Positions 18,374 through 26,993 are shown, counted from the stretch's first letter. The stretch is 64,000 bases of DNA from Clostridiales bacterium PH28_bin88 (GCA_000987045.1 LAKY01000029.1:120283-184282), one strand, 5' to 3'. The notes: a model not told the origin generated them from the letters alone. Translations and numbers: made by a program.

Positions 18374-18562
18374 TTAAACCTCTTTGATTGCGTCAGTAGG
18401 GCATGATTCCAGCGCCTCTTTCGCGCTTTCCTCCAGGTCGACGGGAACCTCCTCCGCGACGGCGCTGGCCATCCCCTCGTCATTCCAGTCATATACTTCG
18501 GGGCATGCATCTATGCAGGACCCGCAGGCAATGCACAAGTCCTGATCCACTGTAACCTTCAC
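18374..18562 (-). CDS. Single-cluster [4Fe-4S] ferredoxin
   Basis: 62 residues. One cluster is bound by CIACGSC (residues 10-16), a third-plus-one Cys in DACPE, and the distal Cys in ESCPTDAI near residue 54. This is the monocluster ferredoxin pattern known from Moorella and related anaerobes; the acidic composition (many Glu/Asp) fits. It is a soluble low-potential carrier and a plausible partner for the ferredoxin-linked oxidoreductases further right, though nothing in the sequence ties it to them. It is transcribed alone. Confidence 0.95.
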   Translation of the reverse strand: MKVTVDQDLCIACGSCIDACPEVYDWNDEGMASAVAEEVPVDLEESAKEALESCPTDAIKEV

Positions 18563-18720
18563 TAAGGGTCACCTCCCACCGGATGTTTGCTGTTATTGTG
18601 TACCGCTAAGCCTGCCTTCATGCGTGTAAGCCCGTGATTTTGCGTTACCAGAAAGGGTTTAATGACAATTTAGCGAATAAATATTCTGTGAGAGCAACAA
18701 CTGGTTGGGGAGGGCGTGGA

Positions 18721-19410
18721 TTGGCTGACACCGCAAAGTACTTGATGGCTATTTACCAACGTTTGTACGACGCCTTTGGCCCCCGGCGCTGGTGGCCGGC
18801 GGAAACAGCCTTCGAGGTGATGGTAGGGGCGGTATTGACGCAGAATGTGGCCTGGCGGAACGTGGAAAGGGCGATTGCCAGCCTTAAGGGAACGGGGCTG
18901 ATGGATCCCATGTCCCTGTATCAAGCGGATCAGGTTCACATCGAGCGATTGATCGTGCCCACGCGGTATTACAAGACTAAAGCCAGGAAGCTGAAGGCCC
19001 TGGTTACGCTGGTGGTGGAAAGGTACGGGGGCGATCTCAACCGGATGTTTAGCCGGCCCCTGGGCGAGTTGCGCCAGGAGCTGCTCGGCGTTTACGGTAT
19101 CGGCCCCGAGACGGCCGATGCCATCCTGCTCTACGCGGGTAACCTGCCGATCTTTGTGGTAGACGCGTACACCCGGCGTATTTTCCACCGCCTGGGGGTA
19201 TTTCCTCCTGACATCAGCTACGGGGCGATGCAGGAGTATTTTCAGGTCCACCTGCCCCGGGACGTGGCGCTGTATAACGAGTACCACGCTTTGATCGATG
19301 GGCTGGGACACCGCCTGTGCCTGGCCACCCGGCCGCGATGCGGTGAATGCCCGCTGGTGGATGAATGCCGGTACCCGGGGGAGGAAGCGGTGGTGAACGG
19401 CAGCGGCTAA
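18721..19410 (+). CDS. Endonuclease III-like HhH-GPD protein lacking the catalytic lysine
   Basis: About 229 residues with the helix-hairpin-helix segment LLGVYGIGPETADAILLYA and the following VVDAYTRRIFHRLG, which carries the conserved Asp. The C-terminal 4Fe-4S ligand set C-x6-C-x2-C-x5-C is intact (CLATRPRCGECPLVDEC). In EndoIII the HhH ends in a Lys that performs beta-elimination; here the matching position is Glu (GPETAD), so the protein should not be a bifunctional lyase. It may be a monofunctional glycosylase or an AP-site binder. The TTG at 18721 behind GGGGAGG is the preferred start; the ATG at 18745 is possible. Confidence 0.85.
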   Translation: MADTAKYLMAIYQRLYDAFGPRRWWPAETAFEVMVGAVLTQNVAWRNVERAIASLKGTGLMDPMSLYQADQVHIERLIVPTRYYKTKARKLKALVTLVVERYGGDLNRMFSRPLGELRQELLGVYGIGPETADAILLYAGNLPIFVVDAYTRRIFHRLGVFPPDISYGAMQEYFQVHLPRDVALYNEYHALIDGLGHRLCLATRPRCGECPLVDECRYPGEEAVVNGSG

Positions 19411-19509
19411 ACCACGCGTGGAAAAAGAGTACGGAGCCAAAGCGGAAGCAGGGGTAACTGGCCGAAGGCTATCGCAGGGATCAGGATATTGCGACAGGGG
19501 GGGATAACC

Positions 19510-19818
19510 ATGAACAGAGTGGTGCTGGTGGCTAAAGCCCTCAGCGATCCCGTAAGGGTCCGGATGCTGGAGATGCTGACCCAAGCCGCGGATGAAGCCG
19601 GGGCGGGGAAACCGGGCGGCATGTGCGTTTGCCACTTCGTCAAGGAACTAGGCATGGGTCAATCCAGGGTTTCTTATCACATGCGGGTGCTCCGTGAAGC
19701 CGGGCTGGTTGCCGAACTCCAGGTCGGCAAATGGACGTACTATTCCCTCCAACGTTATGCCCTGACAGGATTTATTCGCGATCTGGAGGACAGGTTGACC
19801 GCGGCGGCCGGGGAATAA
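19510..19818 (+). CDS. ArsR/SmtB-family metalloregulator
   Basis: 102 residues with a winged helix: ALSDPVRVRMLEML, then the recognition region MGQSRVSYHMRVLREAGLV. The CVC motif in MCVCHFVKEL, at the start of the alpha-3 helix, matches the arsenite-binding site of ArsR. The family represses metal- or arsenic-resistance genes until the metal binds. No arsenic transporter or reductase is adjacent; the gene converges with the nitrilase operon. The ATG at 19510 follows a G-rich ribosome site. Confidence 0.9.
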   Translation: MNRVVLVAKALSDPVRVRMLEMLTQAADEAGAGKPGGMCVCHFVKELGMGQSRVSYHMRVLREAGLVAELQVGKWTYYSLQRYALTGFIRDLEDRLTAAAGE

Positions 19819-19869
19819 CCTTCACCCCTGAAAACGTTCCCTCAGGAAAGCAACCCGGCAGAAAGTCTT

Positions 19870-20937
19870 TTACGGCACGGCGTCGTAGATCGAGGGCAGG
19901 TAACGTTTATACAGTTCCGGGTTCAAGTCCCCCCACAGGGCGCTGGAGCGGCGGACCTGGCGCAGGGCTACCAGGTCCAGGTCCGCCAGCACCACTTCCT
20001 CCTGGTGGGAGGAACTGGCCTGGGCGAGGATGCCGTCGCGGGCGGGAGTAAGTTCTAACGGAGCGAAAATGCCTGACCTTCCCGCCATACTCAATCCGAG
20101 GAAATCATCCGCCACCATGGAACTCTTGATGCCGTAAACCAGGCTTTCCTGCACCCGCGGCCAAATGCCCCGCAGGGCCTTCCAGTAGGTGTACTCGATA
20201 TCCGCTGAAGGGACCATTACCACCTCGGCTCCCAGCAAGGACAACAGGCGGAAGGTCTCGAAATAGGTGGCGTCCATGCACACCGGCATGGCCAGTTTTC
20301 CGAGGGGGGTGGGGAACACGCGGAGGTCGTCTCCCGGCGCCAGCCCCCAACCCGCTTCCAGGGGCATCAGGTGGGCCTTGGCCTGGGACCCGATCACGCG
20401 TCCATCCGGGCCGAAGAGATGAGCGGTATTGCGTACTTTCCTGTCATGGCCGGCGGCTACCAGGCTGCCGGCCATAATGTATACCCGGAACCCGCGGGCC
20501 AGTTCCGCGAAGGTGGTGGTGTAGAGCGAACGGGCCGCGGGGGTCAGGTAGGCGAAAATATCGCTTACTTTAACCTCCGCTCCCAAGGCTCCCAGCGCTC
20601 CCTCCAGGCTGGCGCCGGAAGGGATGCGGTCCAGCCCGGGGAGGAGCCCTAAGAGGTGAGTGGCGTTGTCCTCGGGGAAGACGACCAGTTGGGCGCCCCC
20701 TGCTGCCGCCTTTTTAACGTGCCCATACATTTGCTCCACATATTCCAGGGGGTCCCCGGCCAGCCGCAGTTCCACCTGGACTGCCGCCACCCGGACTCTC
20801 CTGGGGTCGACCAGCCGCAGGTTCAGGCTGGGCTGAATGGCCTTCTTGCCAAGGTACCTGCGTACCAGTCCCGGCCTGACCCGCCACATTAGGTAGCGCA
20901 GGAACATGTCATCCTTCAGGCGCTGCAGGGAACTCAT
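19870..20937 (-). CDS. Nitrilase-superfamily carbon-nitrogen hydrolase
   Basis: 355 residues. After an N-terminal extension of about 45 residues comes a full CN-hydrolase domain with the catalytic triad: Glu89 (VVFPEDN), Lys187 (SQAKAHL) and Cys220 (PVCMDATYFE). The family hydrolyses amides, nitriles or carbamoyl groups. It is the third gene of an operon whose first is a glycosidase and second a catalytically dead relative of this protein, with 4-base overlaps. The dead relative may pair with it as a regulatory or structural subunit. The substrate is unknown. Confidence 0.88.
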   Translation of the reverse strand: MSSLQRLKDDMFLRYLMWRVRPGLVRRYLGKKAIQPSLNLRLVDPRRVRVAAVQVELRLAGDPLEYVEQMYGHVKKAAAGGAQLVVFPEDNATHLLGLLPGLDRIPSGASLEGALGALGAEVKVSDIFAYLTPAARSLYTTTFAELARGFRVYIMAGSLVAAGHDRKVRNTAHLFGPDGRVIGSQAKAHLMPLEAGWGLAPGDDLRVFPTPLGKLAMPVCMDATYFETFRLLSLLGAEVVMVPSADIEYTYWKALRGIWPRVQESLVYGIKSSMVADDFLGLSMAGRSGIFAPLELTPARDGILAQASSSHQEEVVLADLDLVALRQVRRSSALWGDLNPELYKRYLPSIYDAVP

Positions 20938-21881
20938 CCATTACCCTCCTTCCCCTGATGGTAGGTATGGGGAAAGTACCGCCGGTACAGGGTGGGATTC
21001 AAGTGGCGGGCGATGGGATAATCATCAATCACCCTCTTACGGGCTGTGAAGTCCAGGACGGCGGTGAGCGGTTCCGGCGGGGAATTTCCAAAACCGGGGG
21101 GTACCTCTGTTTCAGATGGAAACTGGGGCGCCAGGAAGCCGGTTTGGCCGGGTGTCATTTCGCAGGGGGCATGGATGGCGCTCCAGCCGGTCCAACGCCG
21201 CTGGCCCAACTGTCCCCCCGGCCAGTTCTCCAGGGCGAAGACCTGATTCTGCTGGACTTCCTGCCACATCCCCGCCAGGGCCAGGTGGTGGGTAGCCGGG
21301 GCGGGCGCCATAGCGGGGGCCAGGAGCAGGTCCGCCCCCTGCAGGGCCAGGATGCGGCTGACTTCCGGGTACCAGGCATCAGAACCCACTACCAGGCCTA
21401 CCCGTCCGGATCCGGTAGGCCAAACAGCCAGGGTGGTCCCCCGCCTCCACCCCCACTCCCGTTCCTCCCGGGACAGGTGGGTTTGCGGTTGCTCCCCGAC
21501 GAGGTCTCCATCCGGCCCATAGAAGGGAGCTGCCTGCTGGATGCCTCCCGCTTCCTCGTACCAGGTGGTGCCTGCTGCCAGGTAAATGTTGAAACGGCGG
21601 GCCATCCGCCGGTGGATACGGTGGAATTCAGGCCGGGCTTGCCCGGCGGCCGCGGCTAACACCCGCACGGCTGCGGGGAAGTCCAGGTTTTGCATGTCCG
21701 GGTGGTAGGAAAGGTACATCGCCAGCCCGGTTCCTCCGGGCAGCAGCACCAGCCGGGCTTCCCGCTCAGCCATCGCTGCCAGCCCCGTTTCCAGCCATTG
21801 CTCATAATCCCCCGGGGACTGCACCCGACTGAAGTCCAGCCCCAGGCAGCCGGCCGTGACCTTTTCAGGGGTCTCCATCAA
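20934..21881 (-). CDS. Nitrilase-superfamily pseudoenzyme (triad lost)
   Basis: 315 residues, alignable along its length with the neighbouring active-looking nitrilase. All three catalytic positions are changed: Glu to Gly49 (LVLLPGGTG), Lys to Gln133 (EQPQTHL) and Cys to Gly166 (VVGSDAWYPE). The flanking family residues (Asp168, the His after Lys, the GxDG turn) are kept, so the fold is likely intact. This points to a maintained non-catalytic partner rather than a decaying gene, as there are no frameshifts. It overlaps both neighbours by 4 bases. Confidence 0.85.
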   Translation of the reverse strand: MMETPEKVTAGCLGLDFSRVQSPGDYEQWLETGLAAMAEREARLVLLPGGTGLAMYLSYHPDMQNLDFPAAVRVLAAAAGQARPEFHRIHRRMARRFNIYLAAGTTWYEEAGGIQQAAPFYGPDGDLVGEQPQTHLSREEREWGWRRGTTLAVWPTGSGRVGLVVGSDAWYPEVSRILALQGADLLLAPAMAPAPATHHLALAGMWQEVQQNQVFALENWPGGQLGQRRWTGWSAIHAPCEMTPGQTGFLAPQFPSETEVPPGFGNSPPEPLTAVLDFTARKRVIDDYPIARHLNPTLYRRYFPHTYHQGKEGNG

Positions 21882-23737
21882 CTTTCGCCTCCTTGATGAA
21901 TACGGGACCCCATGGCATGATGAACGGCGGTCGCCAGGAAACCGGCGCAGGTGGCGAAGGCCAGGCCCGTACGGGCGAACCCGGTATCCGGGTCCAGGGT
22001 TTCACAGGCAAAACCGTTATCCATGGGGGCTGCGGCCAGCGAATCCGTGGTCAGCTCCGGGGAACCTGCCAGCAGGGCGGCGGACATGCCCAGTACCCAG
22101 GGCCCGGGGGCGTGGGTGCACCCCGGGCCGGTGAACCGGCCTTCCTTGCCCTGGTAGGGGTTGGCCGGGGAGTGGATCCACCGGGCGGTGTTCAGGAACA
22201 CCTGCTCGTCCCGCGGGCAGAAACCGTAGTACGGCAACAGCATCAGGCTCCCAGGGGGAGAGTCATACAGCTCGTAGTGCCCAATCCCGTCCACGGCCCA
22301 GGCAAACATGGGTCCAAACGGACCCTCCGCTACTCCATGAGCCCACACCGCTTGCCGCAAGGCTTCCGCCTCCGATGCGAAGTCCCGGTGGGGCCACCAC
22401 CCGCGTTCCTGGTTGATAGTGTCCAGGATGGTAAGCGCCTTCCACACCAGCACCTGGTCGTACACCAGGAAGGGGTAAGTGACGGGATCGTCGGCTGGAT
22501 CTAGAAATGTCTCGTATAATCCATAAGGAGTCCGGTGGCGGTCAAGTTCCTGCAGGATGCTGTCCAGCCCCCGGCGAACGGGGTCTTCTGACAGGATGCC
22601 GGGATCTCCGCCGGCATCCAGGTACCTCCCCAGGGCGAGCACGTAGGCCGCGAGTTGATCAAGTTCAAAACCGGGGTACAGGAGGCTGCCGTTGATATAC
22701 TGGCTGTGTCCCCCCGGGTGCTTCAGGTGCCGGTGGTATCCCGCCAGCAGCACATCCCTGGCCCTGGCAAGATCCACCAGCAGCAGGGCGGGAAAACTCC
22801 ACAGGAAAGTGTCCCGCGCCCAAAAAGCGGCGCTGACATAGTACCGGGGGCTGCGCGAGGTGACGGGGGCGCATTCCTCGGTATCCACAGTGGTTCCCAC
22901 GGAATAAAAACAGTTGAAAAAGAGATTGCGGTTTAAAAGCCTGTCCACAGCCGGGCGGCCGCAGGTGTAAGACCGGGACTTCAGCCATGCGAGGGTATCT
23001 TCCCGCATGCGCCGCCAACCCAGCCGGCGCAGGTGGACCACGGTGGTGGCCGCCCCGTCTCCCTCCGCGTTGACGGCCGCCAGGAGGGACAGGTCAAAGG
23101 ACGCACCCGGCGCAAGGGTATGCTCCCGCCGGAGGGTAAAACGGAAACCGGGAGGACTCACATCCAAATAAGCCTCAATGTCGTCGCTTCCCAGCGCCAG
23201 GGCGGCTGCCGGCAGTCCCGGCCGGCACTCCCACACCATGCTTTTTGTCCAGCCGCTGTAATAGCTCCGGCTGGCGCCGGTTACCGGCCGGGAATTGAAG
23301 ACAGTCAGCCGGGTTTCCTCCCACTCACCCTCCCAGCCCAGGGAAAACTCCAGTGGATACGTTCCGGTATTAAGGAGGGACAGCCGGTAGACGAAGCCCT
23401 TAACTCCCGGTGGGGCGAAGATTTCCCCCATCAGGGTAATGTTGCCATCTTTGAACTGAAATGCGGGTACCCAGTGGTTCCGGTAGTCCCATTCCAGCAT
23501 CCCGTTCAGGGTTAAAGCCGCTCCGTTCACCGCCAGGAAGGGGCGGAGGAGGGGCCGGGAAGGAGCACCCGCGAATTCCAGCAGCCCCAGAGCGCGCGTA
23601 CTTAGAACATTAACGCTTTCTATCGCTCCGTTTTCCGGCATGATGAGCGGCAAGCTCACGTATTCGTTGCCTGTCAGGTGGTAAGGCCGGTAATCTTTCA
23701 CAGGCTCCGGCACGGTAAGAAATTTGGTTTTCTCCAA
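21878..23737 (-). CDS. Six-hairpin glycosidase-like protein (GH125/amylo-glucosidase type)
   Basis: About 619 residues. The first 270 form a beta-rich domain; the remainder is an (alpha/alpha)6 barrel with AFWARDTFLWSFPALLL near residue 320 and an acidic GFACETLDPDTGFARTG near residues 575-591. The arrangement resembles GH125 and glycogen-debranching-like enzymes, which cleave alpha-linked glycans; the exact family is uncertain. The TTG start at 23737 sits 7 bases after GGGAGG on the minus strand. It is the first gene of a three-gene operon with two nitrilase homologues, an unusual association. Confidence 0.75.
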   Translation of the reverse strand: MEKTKFLTVPEPVKDYRPYHLTGNEYVSLPLIMPENGAIESVNVLSTRALGLLEFAGAPSRPLLRPFLAVNGAALTLNGMLEWDYRNHWVPAFQFKDGNITLMGEIFAPPGVKGFVYRLSLLNTGTYPLEFSLGWEGEWEETRLTVFNSRPVTGASRSYYSGWTKSMVWECRPGLPAAALALGSDDIEAYLDVSPPGFRFTLRREHTLAPGASFDLSLLAAVNAEGDGAATTVVHLRRLGWRRMREDTLAWLKSRSYTCGRPAVDRLLNRNLFFNCFYSVGTTVDTEECAPVTSRSPRYYVSAAFWARDTFLWSFPALLLVDLARARDVLLAGYHRHLKHPGGHSQYINGSLLYPGFELDQLAAYVLALGRYLDAGGDPGILSEDPVRRGLDSILQELDRHRTPYGLYETFLDPADDPVTYPFLVYDQVLVWKALTILDTINQERGWWPHRDFASEAEALRQAVWAHGVAEGPFGPMFAWAVDGIGHYELYDSPPGSLMLLPYYGFCPRDEQVFLNTARWIHSPANPYQGKEGRFTGPGCTHAPGPWVLGMSAALLAGSPELTTDSLAAAPMDNGFACETLDPDTGFARTGLAFATCAGFLATAVHHAMGSRIHQGGES

Positions 23738-23865
23738 ATTAAACCCTCCCGGTGATAACAATTCGTCTAAAGTATGCTTCTTCCTGTTGCACCCGCTTAT
23801 TTTTATCAGGTAATCAGAATTCAGGGTGGTAATCAGAATACAGAATGCTTCGAGACCATAACCGT

Positions 23866-23910
23866 TCTCTCATTCTGACTCCTGACTTCTGACTCCTGAG
23901 TTACGTTGAA
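23866..23910 (-). repeat. Dispersed AGGAGTCAG repeat, inverted copy
   Basis: On the minus strand the sequence carries GTAACT, two or three AG(G/A)AGTCAG units, then AATGAGAGAAC-GG, matching the element at 15092-15130. It lies upstream of the glycosidase operon in a 320-base stretch that has no other recognised feature. Confidence 0.6.
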
Positions 23911-24080
23911 TTTTAATTTCCGGAAAAGGTATTACCGGGGTTAATGTAGAAATACGCACCTGGCCGGAATTGCCGCAGGTTGCTGAAGTTTCCGGTAGTG
24001 TCGAGGCAGGAAACCGGGCGGGGATGCAGAAATACTTATAGCCCGCAAAGGTTCACGAAGCCTGGGAGGAGGGGAACGGT

Positions 24081-24233
24081 TTGAAGAAATCAGGCCTGAT
24101 AGTGGTGGCTGTCCTGTGGTTGGCGCTGGGAGCCTTTGTTACCATCGTCAACACAGCGGCAGAACACCGGGCCGCGGCTGAGGCTGGTCACGGGGAAGCG
24201 CCGGTGGCGGCGGAAAAAAGCGGTTCGCACTAA
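24081..24233 (+). CDS. Small single-helix membrane protein
   Basis: 50 residues from a TTG at 24081, 6 bases after a GGGAGGAGGGG ribosome site. Residues 2-25 form one hydrophobic helix (GLIVVAVLWLALGAFVTIV) preceded by KK, and the rest is a polar, alanine/glutamate-rich tail. This layout predicts an inner-membrane anchor with a C-terminal exterior tail. I recognise no family. The very strong ribosome site is the main support. Confidence 0.55.
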   Translation: MKKSGLIVVAVLWLALGAFVTIVNTAAEHRAAAEAGHGEAPVAAEKSGSH

Positions 24234-24328
24234 TTAAACGAATGGCCGTAAAACCCGGTAGGTTAGGAAGTTCGTATCTTTTATGGCCATAGCAAGTTTT
24301 TTTTCGCCACTTGTTGGCTTAAAAAGAG

Positions 24329-24356
24329 TTGAAAACGGCTGGAAAAAGGTTATAAT
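24329..24356 (+). promoter_or_regulatory. Sigma-A-type promoter
   Basis: TTGAAA (24329-24334), 16-base spacer, TATAAT (24351-24356), predicting a start near 24363. Confidence 0.8.
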
Positions 24357-24362
24357 AAAAGC

Positions 24363-24486
24363 AAAGGGAAGGTGCTTACACACCCTCCCCAGTATGGGCA
24401 GTGCGGCCCGAAGCGATCAGCTTATAGTAAGGCTATTTACGCCGGGAGGAAGGACGTTTGTTGCGGAACGCCCTTCCTCTTTTTTT
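24363..24486 (+). ncRNA. Possible structured small RNA or terminated leader
   Basis: Transcription from the TTGAAA/TATAAT promoter would give about 125 bases. They fold into a 9-bp stem (24366-24374 with 24381-24389, one mismatch), two small stems, and a 12-bp terminator stem with one mismatch (24447-24458 with 24467-24478) followed by T7. No T-box, SRP, 6S or other known leader motif was recognised. It could be a stand-alone RNA or an attenuated leader of the carboxypeptidase gene 138 bases downstream. Confidence 0.5.
24447..24486 (+). terminator. Intrinsic terminator inside the leader
   Basis: Stem AGGAAGG-CGTT with AACG-CCTTCCT, one A/C mismatch, 8-base loop, then C and T7. Confidence 0.85.
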
Positions 24487-24624
24487 CGCCCCGTTACCGG
24501 AACGCCGGAAGACTTCTTTTGCACTTTCTTTCTTGTGTAAGCCTCTGTGCCCTGGGTGAAAAGGGTCTGGCTGGGGAAAATAACAGGGGTCACATTTAGC
24601 TTATTCAATTGGCAGGAGAGAGGG

Positions 24625-25731
24625 ATGGCATTGACAGGACGGAAGTTAATGGCCGTAGCACTTATAGCTGGGTGGCTGGCGGGAGGACACCCGGCACTGG
24701 CGGATCCGCCCCGGGTGAGTGCCGATGCCGCCGTTCTAATGGACGCAGAAACCGGCCAGGTGCTTTATGCGAAAAACCCCCACAAAAGGCGAGCGCCCGC
24801 CAGTACCACCAAGATCATGACAACAATCCTGGCACTGGAGATGGCCGAACTTACGGATGTGGTGGTGGTGGACCCGCGGGCGGCGTCGGTGGAGGTCGGT
24901 TCAGACGTGGGACTCCGGGCTGGGGACCGCCTCACCCTGGAGGATCTATTAAAGGCTTCTTTAATCGGTTCAGCCAACGATGCCGCGGTGGCGGTGGCGG
25001 ATCACGCCGGGGGATCCGTAGACCTGTTTGCGGACTTAATGACCCGGAAAGCCCGGATCTTGGGAGCCAGGAACACCAATTTCGTCAACCCCAACGGGTA
25101 CAGTAAGAGCCAGCACTATTCCACCGCTTACGACCTGGCCCTGATTACCCGCTATGCCTTGCTCGACGAGAGGTTTTCGGAAATCGTCGGTACCAGAGAG
25201 GACCGCGTAACCTGGCTCAACCGGGAGCATTACGCGGAGCTGGAAAATACCAACCACTTGCTGAAGACCTACGACGGGGCGGACGGGGTAAAGACCGGCA
25301 CGACCAGGGCTGCCGGCGAGTGCCTGGTGGCCTCGGCCACCCGGCAGGGCCGTCGCCTGATCGCGGTAGTCCTGCGCAGCCACTCCCGCTTCGGTGAGGC
25401 CGCCAGCCTCCTGGACCACGGCTTCCAGAACTTTTACCGGTGGAGGTTGGGGGCGGGTGAACTATTTACGTTAGTTCCGGTGCAGGGTGGGGAGACCAAT
25501 CACCTTAAAGTGGTGGTGGAGCGTACCGTGCAAACCACCGTCCCCCTGGAGGAACTCGGGCAGGTTGAGCAAAAAGTGACCCTGGACCGTCACCCGCCAG
25601 TACCTGTACGGAAAGGGCAGGTATTGGGCGAAGTTGTGCTATATGTCGCTGGCAGCGAGGTGGGGCGGACTCCCCTGGTGGCGGGGGAGGAGGTAAAGCG
25701 CCGCCCCTGGTGGAAGCTGGATGAGAGGTGA
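24625..25731 (+). CDS. D-alanyl-D-alanine carboxypeptidase (PBP5/DacA family)
   Basis: 369 residues. A signal peptide (1-27, ending ALA) is followed by the class A low-molecular-weight PBP domain with Ser60-x-x-Lys63 (STTK), Ser116-Ala-Asn118 (SAN) and Lys223-Thr-Gly (KTG). After about residue 275 comes the beta-rich PBP5 C-terminal domain. The enzyme trims the terminal D-Ala from peptidoglycan pentapeptides; in spore formers close relatives such as DacF act in cortex synthesis. The ATG at 24625 follows AGGAGAG. A possible terminated leader precedes it. Confidence 0.95.
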   Translation: MALTGRKLMAVALIAGWLAGGHPALADPPRVSADAAVLMDAETGQVLYAKNPHKRRAPASTTKIMTTILALEMAELTDVVVVDPRAASVEVGSDVGLRAGDRLTLEDLLKASLIGSANDAAVAVADHAGGSVDLFADLMTRKARILGARNTNFVNPNGYSKSQHYSTAYDLALITRYALLDERFSEIVGTREDRVTWLNREHYAELENTNHLLKTYDGADGVKTGTTRAAGECLVASATRQGRRLIAVVLRSHSRFGEAASLLDHGFQNFYRWRLGAGELFTLVPVQGGETNHLKVVVERTVQTTVPLEELGQVEQKVTLDRHPPVPVRKGQVLGEVVLYVAGSEVGRTPLVAGEEVKRRPWWKLDER

Positions 25732-25737
25732 GATGTG

Positions 25738-25775
25738 AGAAAAAAAGCGGAGGATCCGTGGTGAACCCTCCGCTT
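25738..25775 (-). terminator. Terminator of the triheme lipoprotein gene
   Basis: Perfect 9-bp stem AAGCGGAGG/CCTCCGCTT (25745-25753 with 25767-25775). The A-rich run at 25739-25746 reads as a U-tract on the minus strand. Confidence 0.88.
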
Positions 25776-25780
25776 AAAGT

Positions 25781-26362
25781 TTACTTGCCGCCCTCGCTGG
25801 GGGCGATCATGTTGGGGATGGGAACTGTCTTGGGAATACCTTTCTCATTGGTTTCCACTTTTTCACCCAGCAGGTAGAAGGTTCCTCTGCCGTCCACCTC
25901 ATGGCAGGTCCAGCAGTTGCCGCGGTACTTGCCCACAAAAGTCTCGCTGAACATGTGGGAGGGGTGGAGGATGGTCCGAAGGTCCAGAGGAGCGGCCTTG
26001 GCCCTGCCGTTTGGCCCGGTACCGTGACATGTCAAGCAGGCCTCTACTTTCGTGTTCTCGTCCATGGTATCGCCCGCCGGGGTCTTGGTTGGGTGCTTAC
26101 CCCCTGCAGCCTCAGCCCGTTCCATGGCTTCCGCCGTCAGGGAGTAGTCTTTTTTCTCCGTCTTCACGTGGCACGCCAGGCACCCGCGACGGGGCTGAAA
26201 TTGTTCTGAAGTAGGCTGCTGCTGCTGGGCCGACTTGTTCTCCTCGGGTTGCGTGGGCTGCTGGGTGCTCCTAGGAGCGGCACAGGCGGCGACAAAGGCC
26301 ATAAGTAAGAGCATCGCCACGACCAACAACACCTTGTTCCTCCCCAAATTCCGGCTATTCAT
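25781..26362 (-). CDS. Triheme c-type cytochrome lipoprotein
   Basis: 193 residues. A type II signal peptide ends at Cys27 (FVAAC), predicting lipid attachment to the outer face of the cytoplasmic membrane. A Gln/Pro-rich linker (30-58) follows, then three haem motifs: CLACH (60), CLTCH (about 109) and CWTCH (about 150), with several other His as likely distal ligands. It is a plausible membrane-side electron carrier toward the wall-anchored nine-haem cytochrome at 15.4-17.5 kb, though only co-location within 8 kb suggests this. Its own terminator and start define a single-gene unit. Confidence 0.9.
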   Translation of the reverse strand: MNSRNLGRNKVLLVVAMLLLMAFVAACAAPRSTQQPTQPEENKSAQQQQPTSEQFQPRRGCLACHVKTEKKDYSLTAEAMERAEAAGGKHPTKTPAGDTMDENTKVEACLTCHGTGPNGRAKAAPLDLRTILHPSHMFSETFVGKYRGNCWTCHEVDGRGTFYLLGEKVETNEKGIPKTVPIPNMIAPSEGGK

Positions 26363-26576
26363 CAGGATGCACCTCCTTCCATTTAGCCTTGGGGCAGTGT
26401 TATTGTTTGATGGGCTATCCCATCATATACTTTGCTTTGCGGTAAATACTGAATTTCCCGGTCCCGAAAGTACACCGGTTGTCACTCCGGGTTTTGTCCT
26501 AAATATTTTGGCGGGCCTATCATATGCGATGGTCATCCGCAATAGACATGTACCAAAACCCTAAGGAGGGCTGCGT

Positions 26577-26993
26577 ATGGTCTGGTTCGAAATGCTGCCT
26601 GTCAGACTGTTGGTGGGGTTCCTGGGGATAGGGATGATGTATATCGGTACAGGGAAGCTGCCGGACGTAGCCGAGGTGACGGCAATGCAGACAATTGGCG
26701 AGGCGTTCAAGGCCGGGGACGTGGAATTGTTGTTTACGGGCATCACCCTGGCTACCATCGGCATGCTATTTTCCGCCACTTTTGCGGTGGCGGAGGTGGC
26801 CAGCGGTATTTCGGAGATCGGGGAGACTCCCTGGATCTGGCTGGGGGTCCGGGCTGCCATCGTAGCAGCGGTTGCTTACTTCACGGCGCTGGTTTTCATC
26901 CGGGTGTGGCCCTGGGCCTTGGGCAGCGCTCTCCTGGTGGCGGCCATGCTTTTGTTCCTGTCGGCGATCTTTGGCAGGCGGAAGACAGCGTAA
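26577..26993 (+). CDS. Four-helix membrane protein, unknown
   Basis: 138 residues with four hydrophobic segments (about 8-24, 50-70, 85-105 and 110-130) and a short basic tail. The start is ATG at 26577, 8 bases after AAGGAGGG. I recognise no family. The first loop is acidic. A clean terminator follows, so it is monocistronic. It lies between the triheme lipoprotein and the sigma-54 regulator regions, without evident link to either. Confidence 0.75.
   Translation: MVWFEMLPVRLLVGFLGIGMMYIGTGKLPDVAEVTAMQTIGEAFKAGDVELLFTGITLATIGMLFSATFAVAEVASGISEIGETPWIWLGVRAAIVAAVAYFTALVFIRVWPWALGSALLVAAMLLFLSAIFGRRKTA

Larger units (their letters stand above)
24234..24624 (+). other. Leader region holding a promoter and a possible small RNA
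   Basis: 390 bases without a supported protein gene. They contain a consensus sigma-A promoter (24329-24356), a set of hairpins ending in an intrinsic terminator (24366-24486), and the ribosome site AGGAGAG (24614-24620) of the carboxypeptidase gene. Confidence 0.6.

Noticed and set aside
24363..24486. Leader hairpins considered as T-box, SRP RNA or 6S RNA
   Set aside because: The T-box consensus, the SRP apical motif and the 6S bubble pattern are not present.
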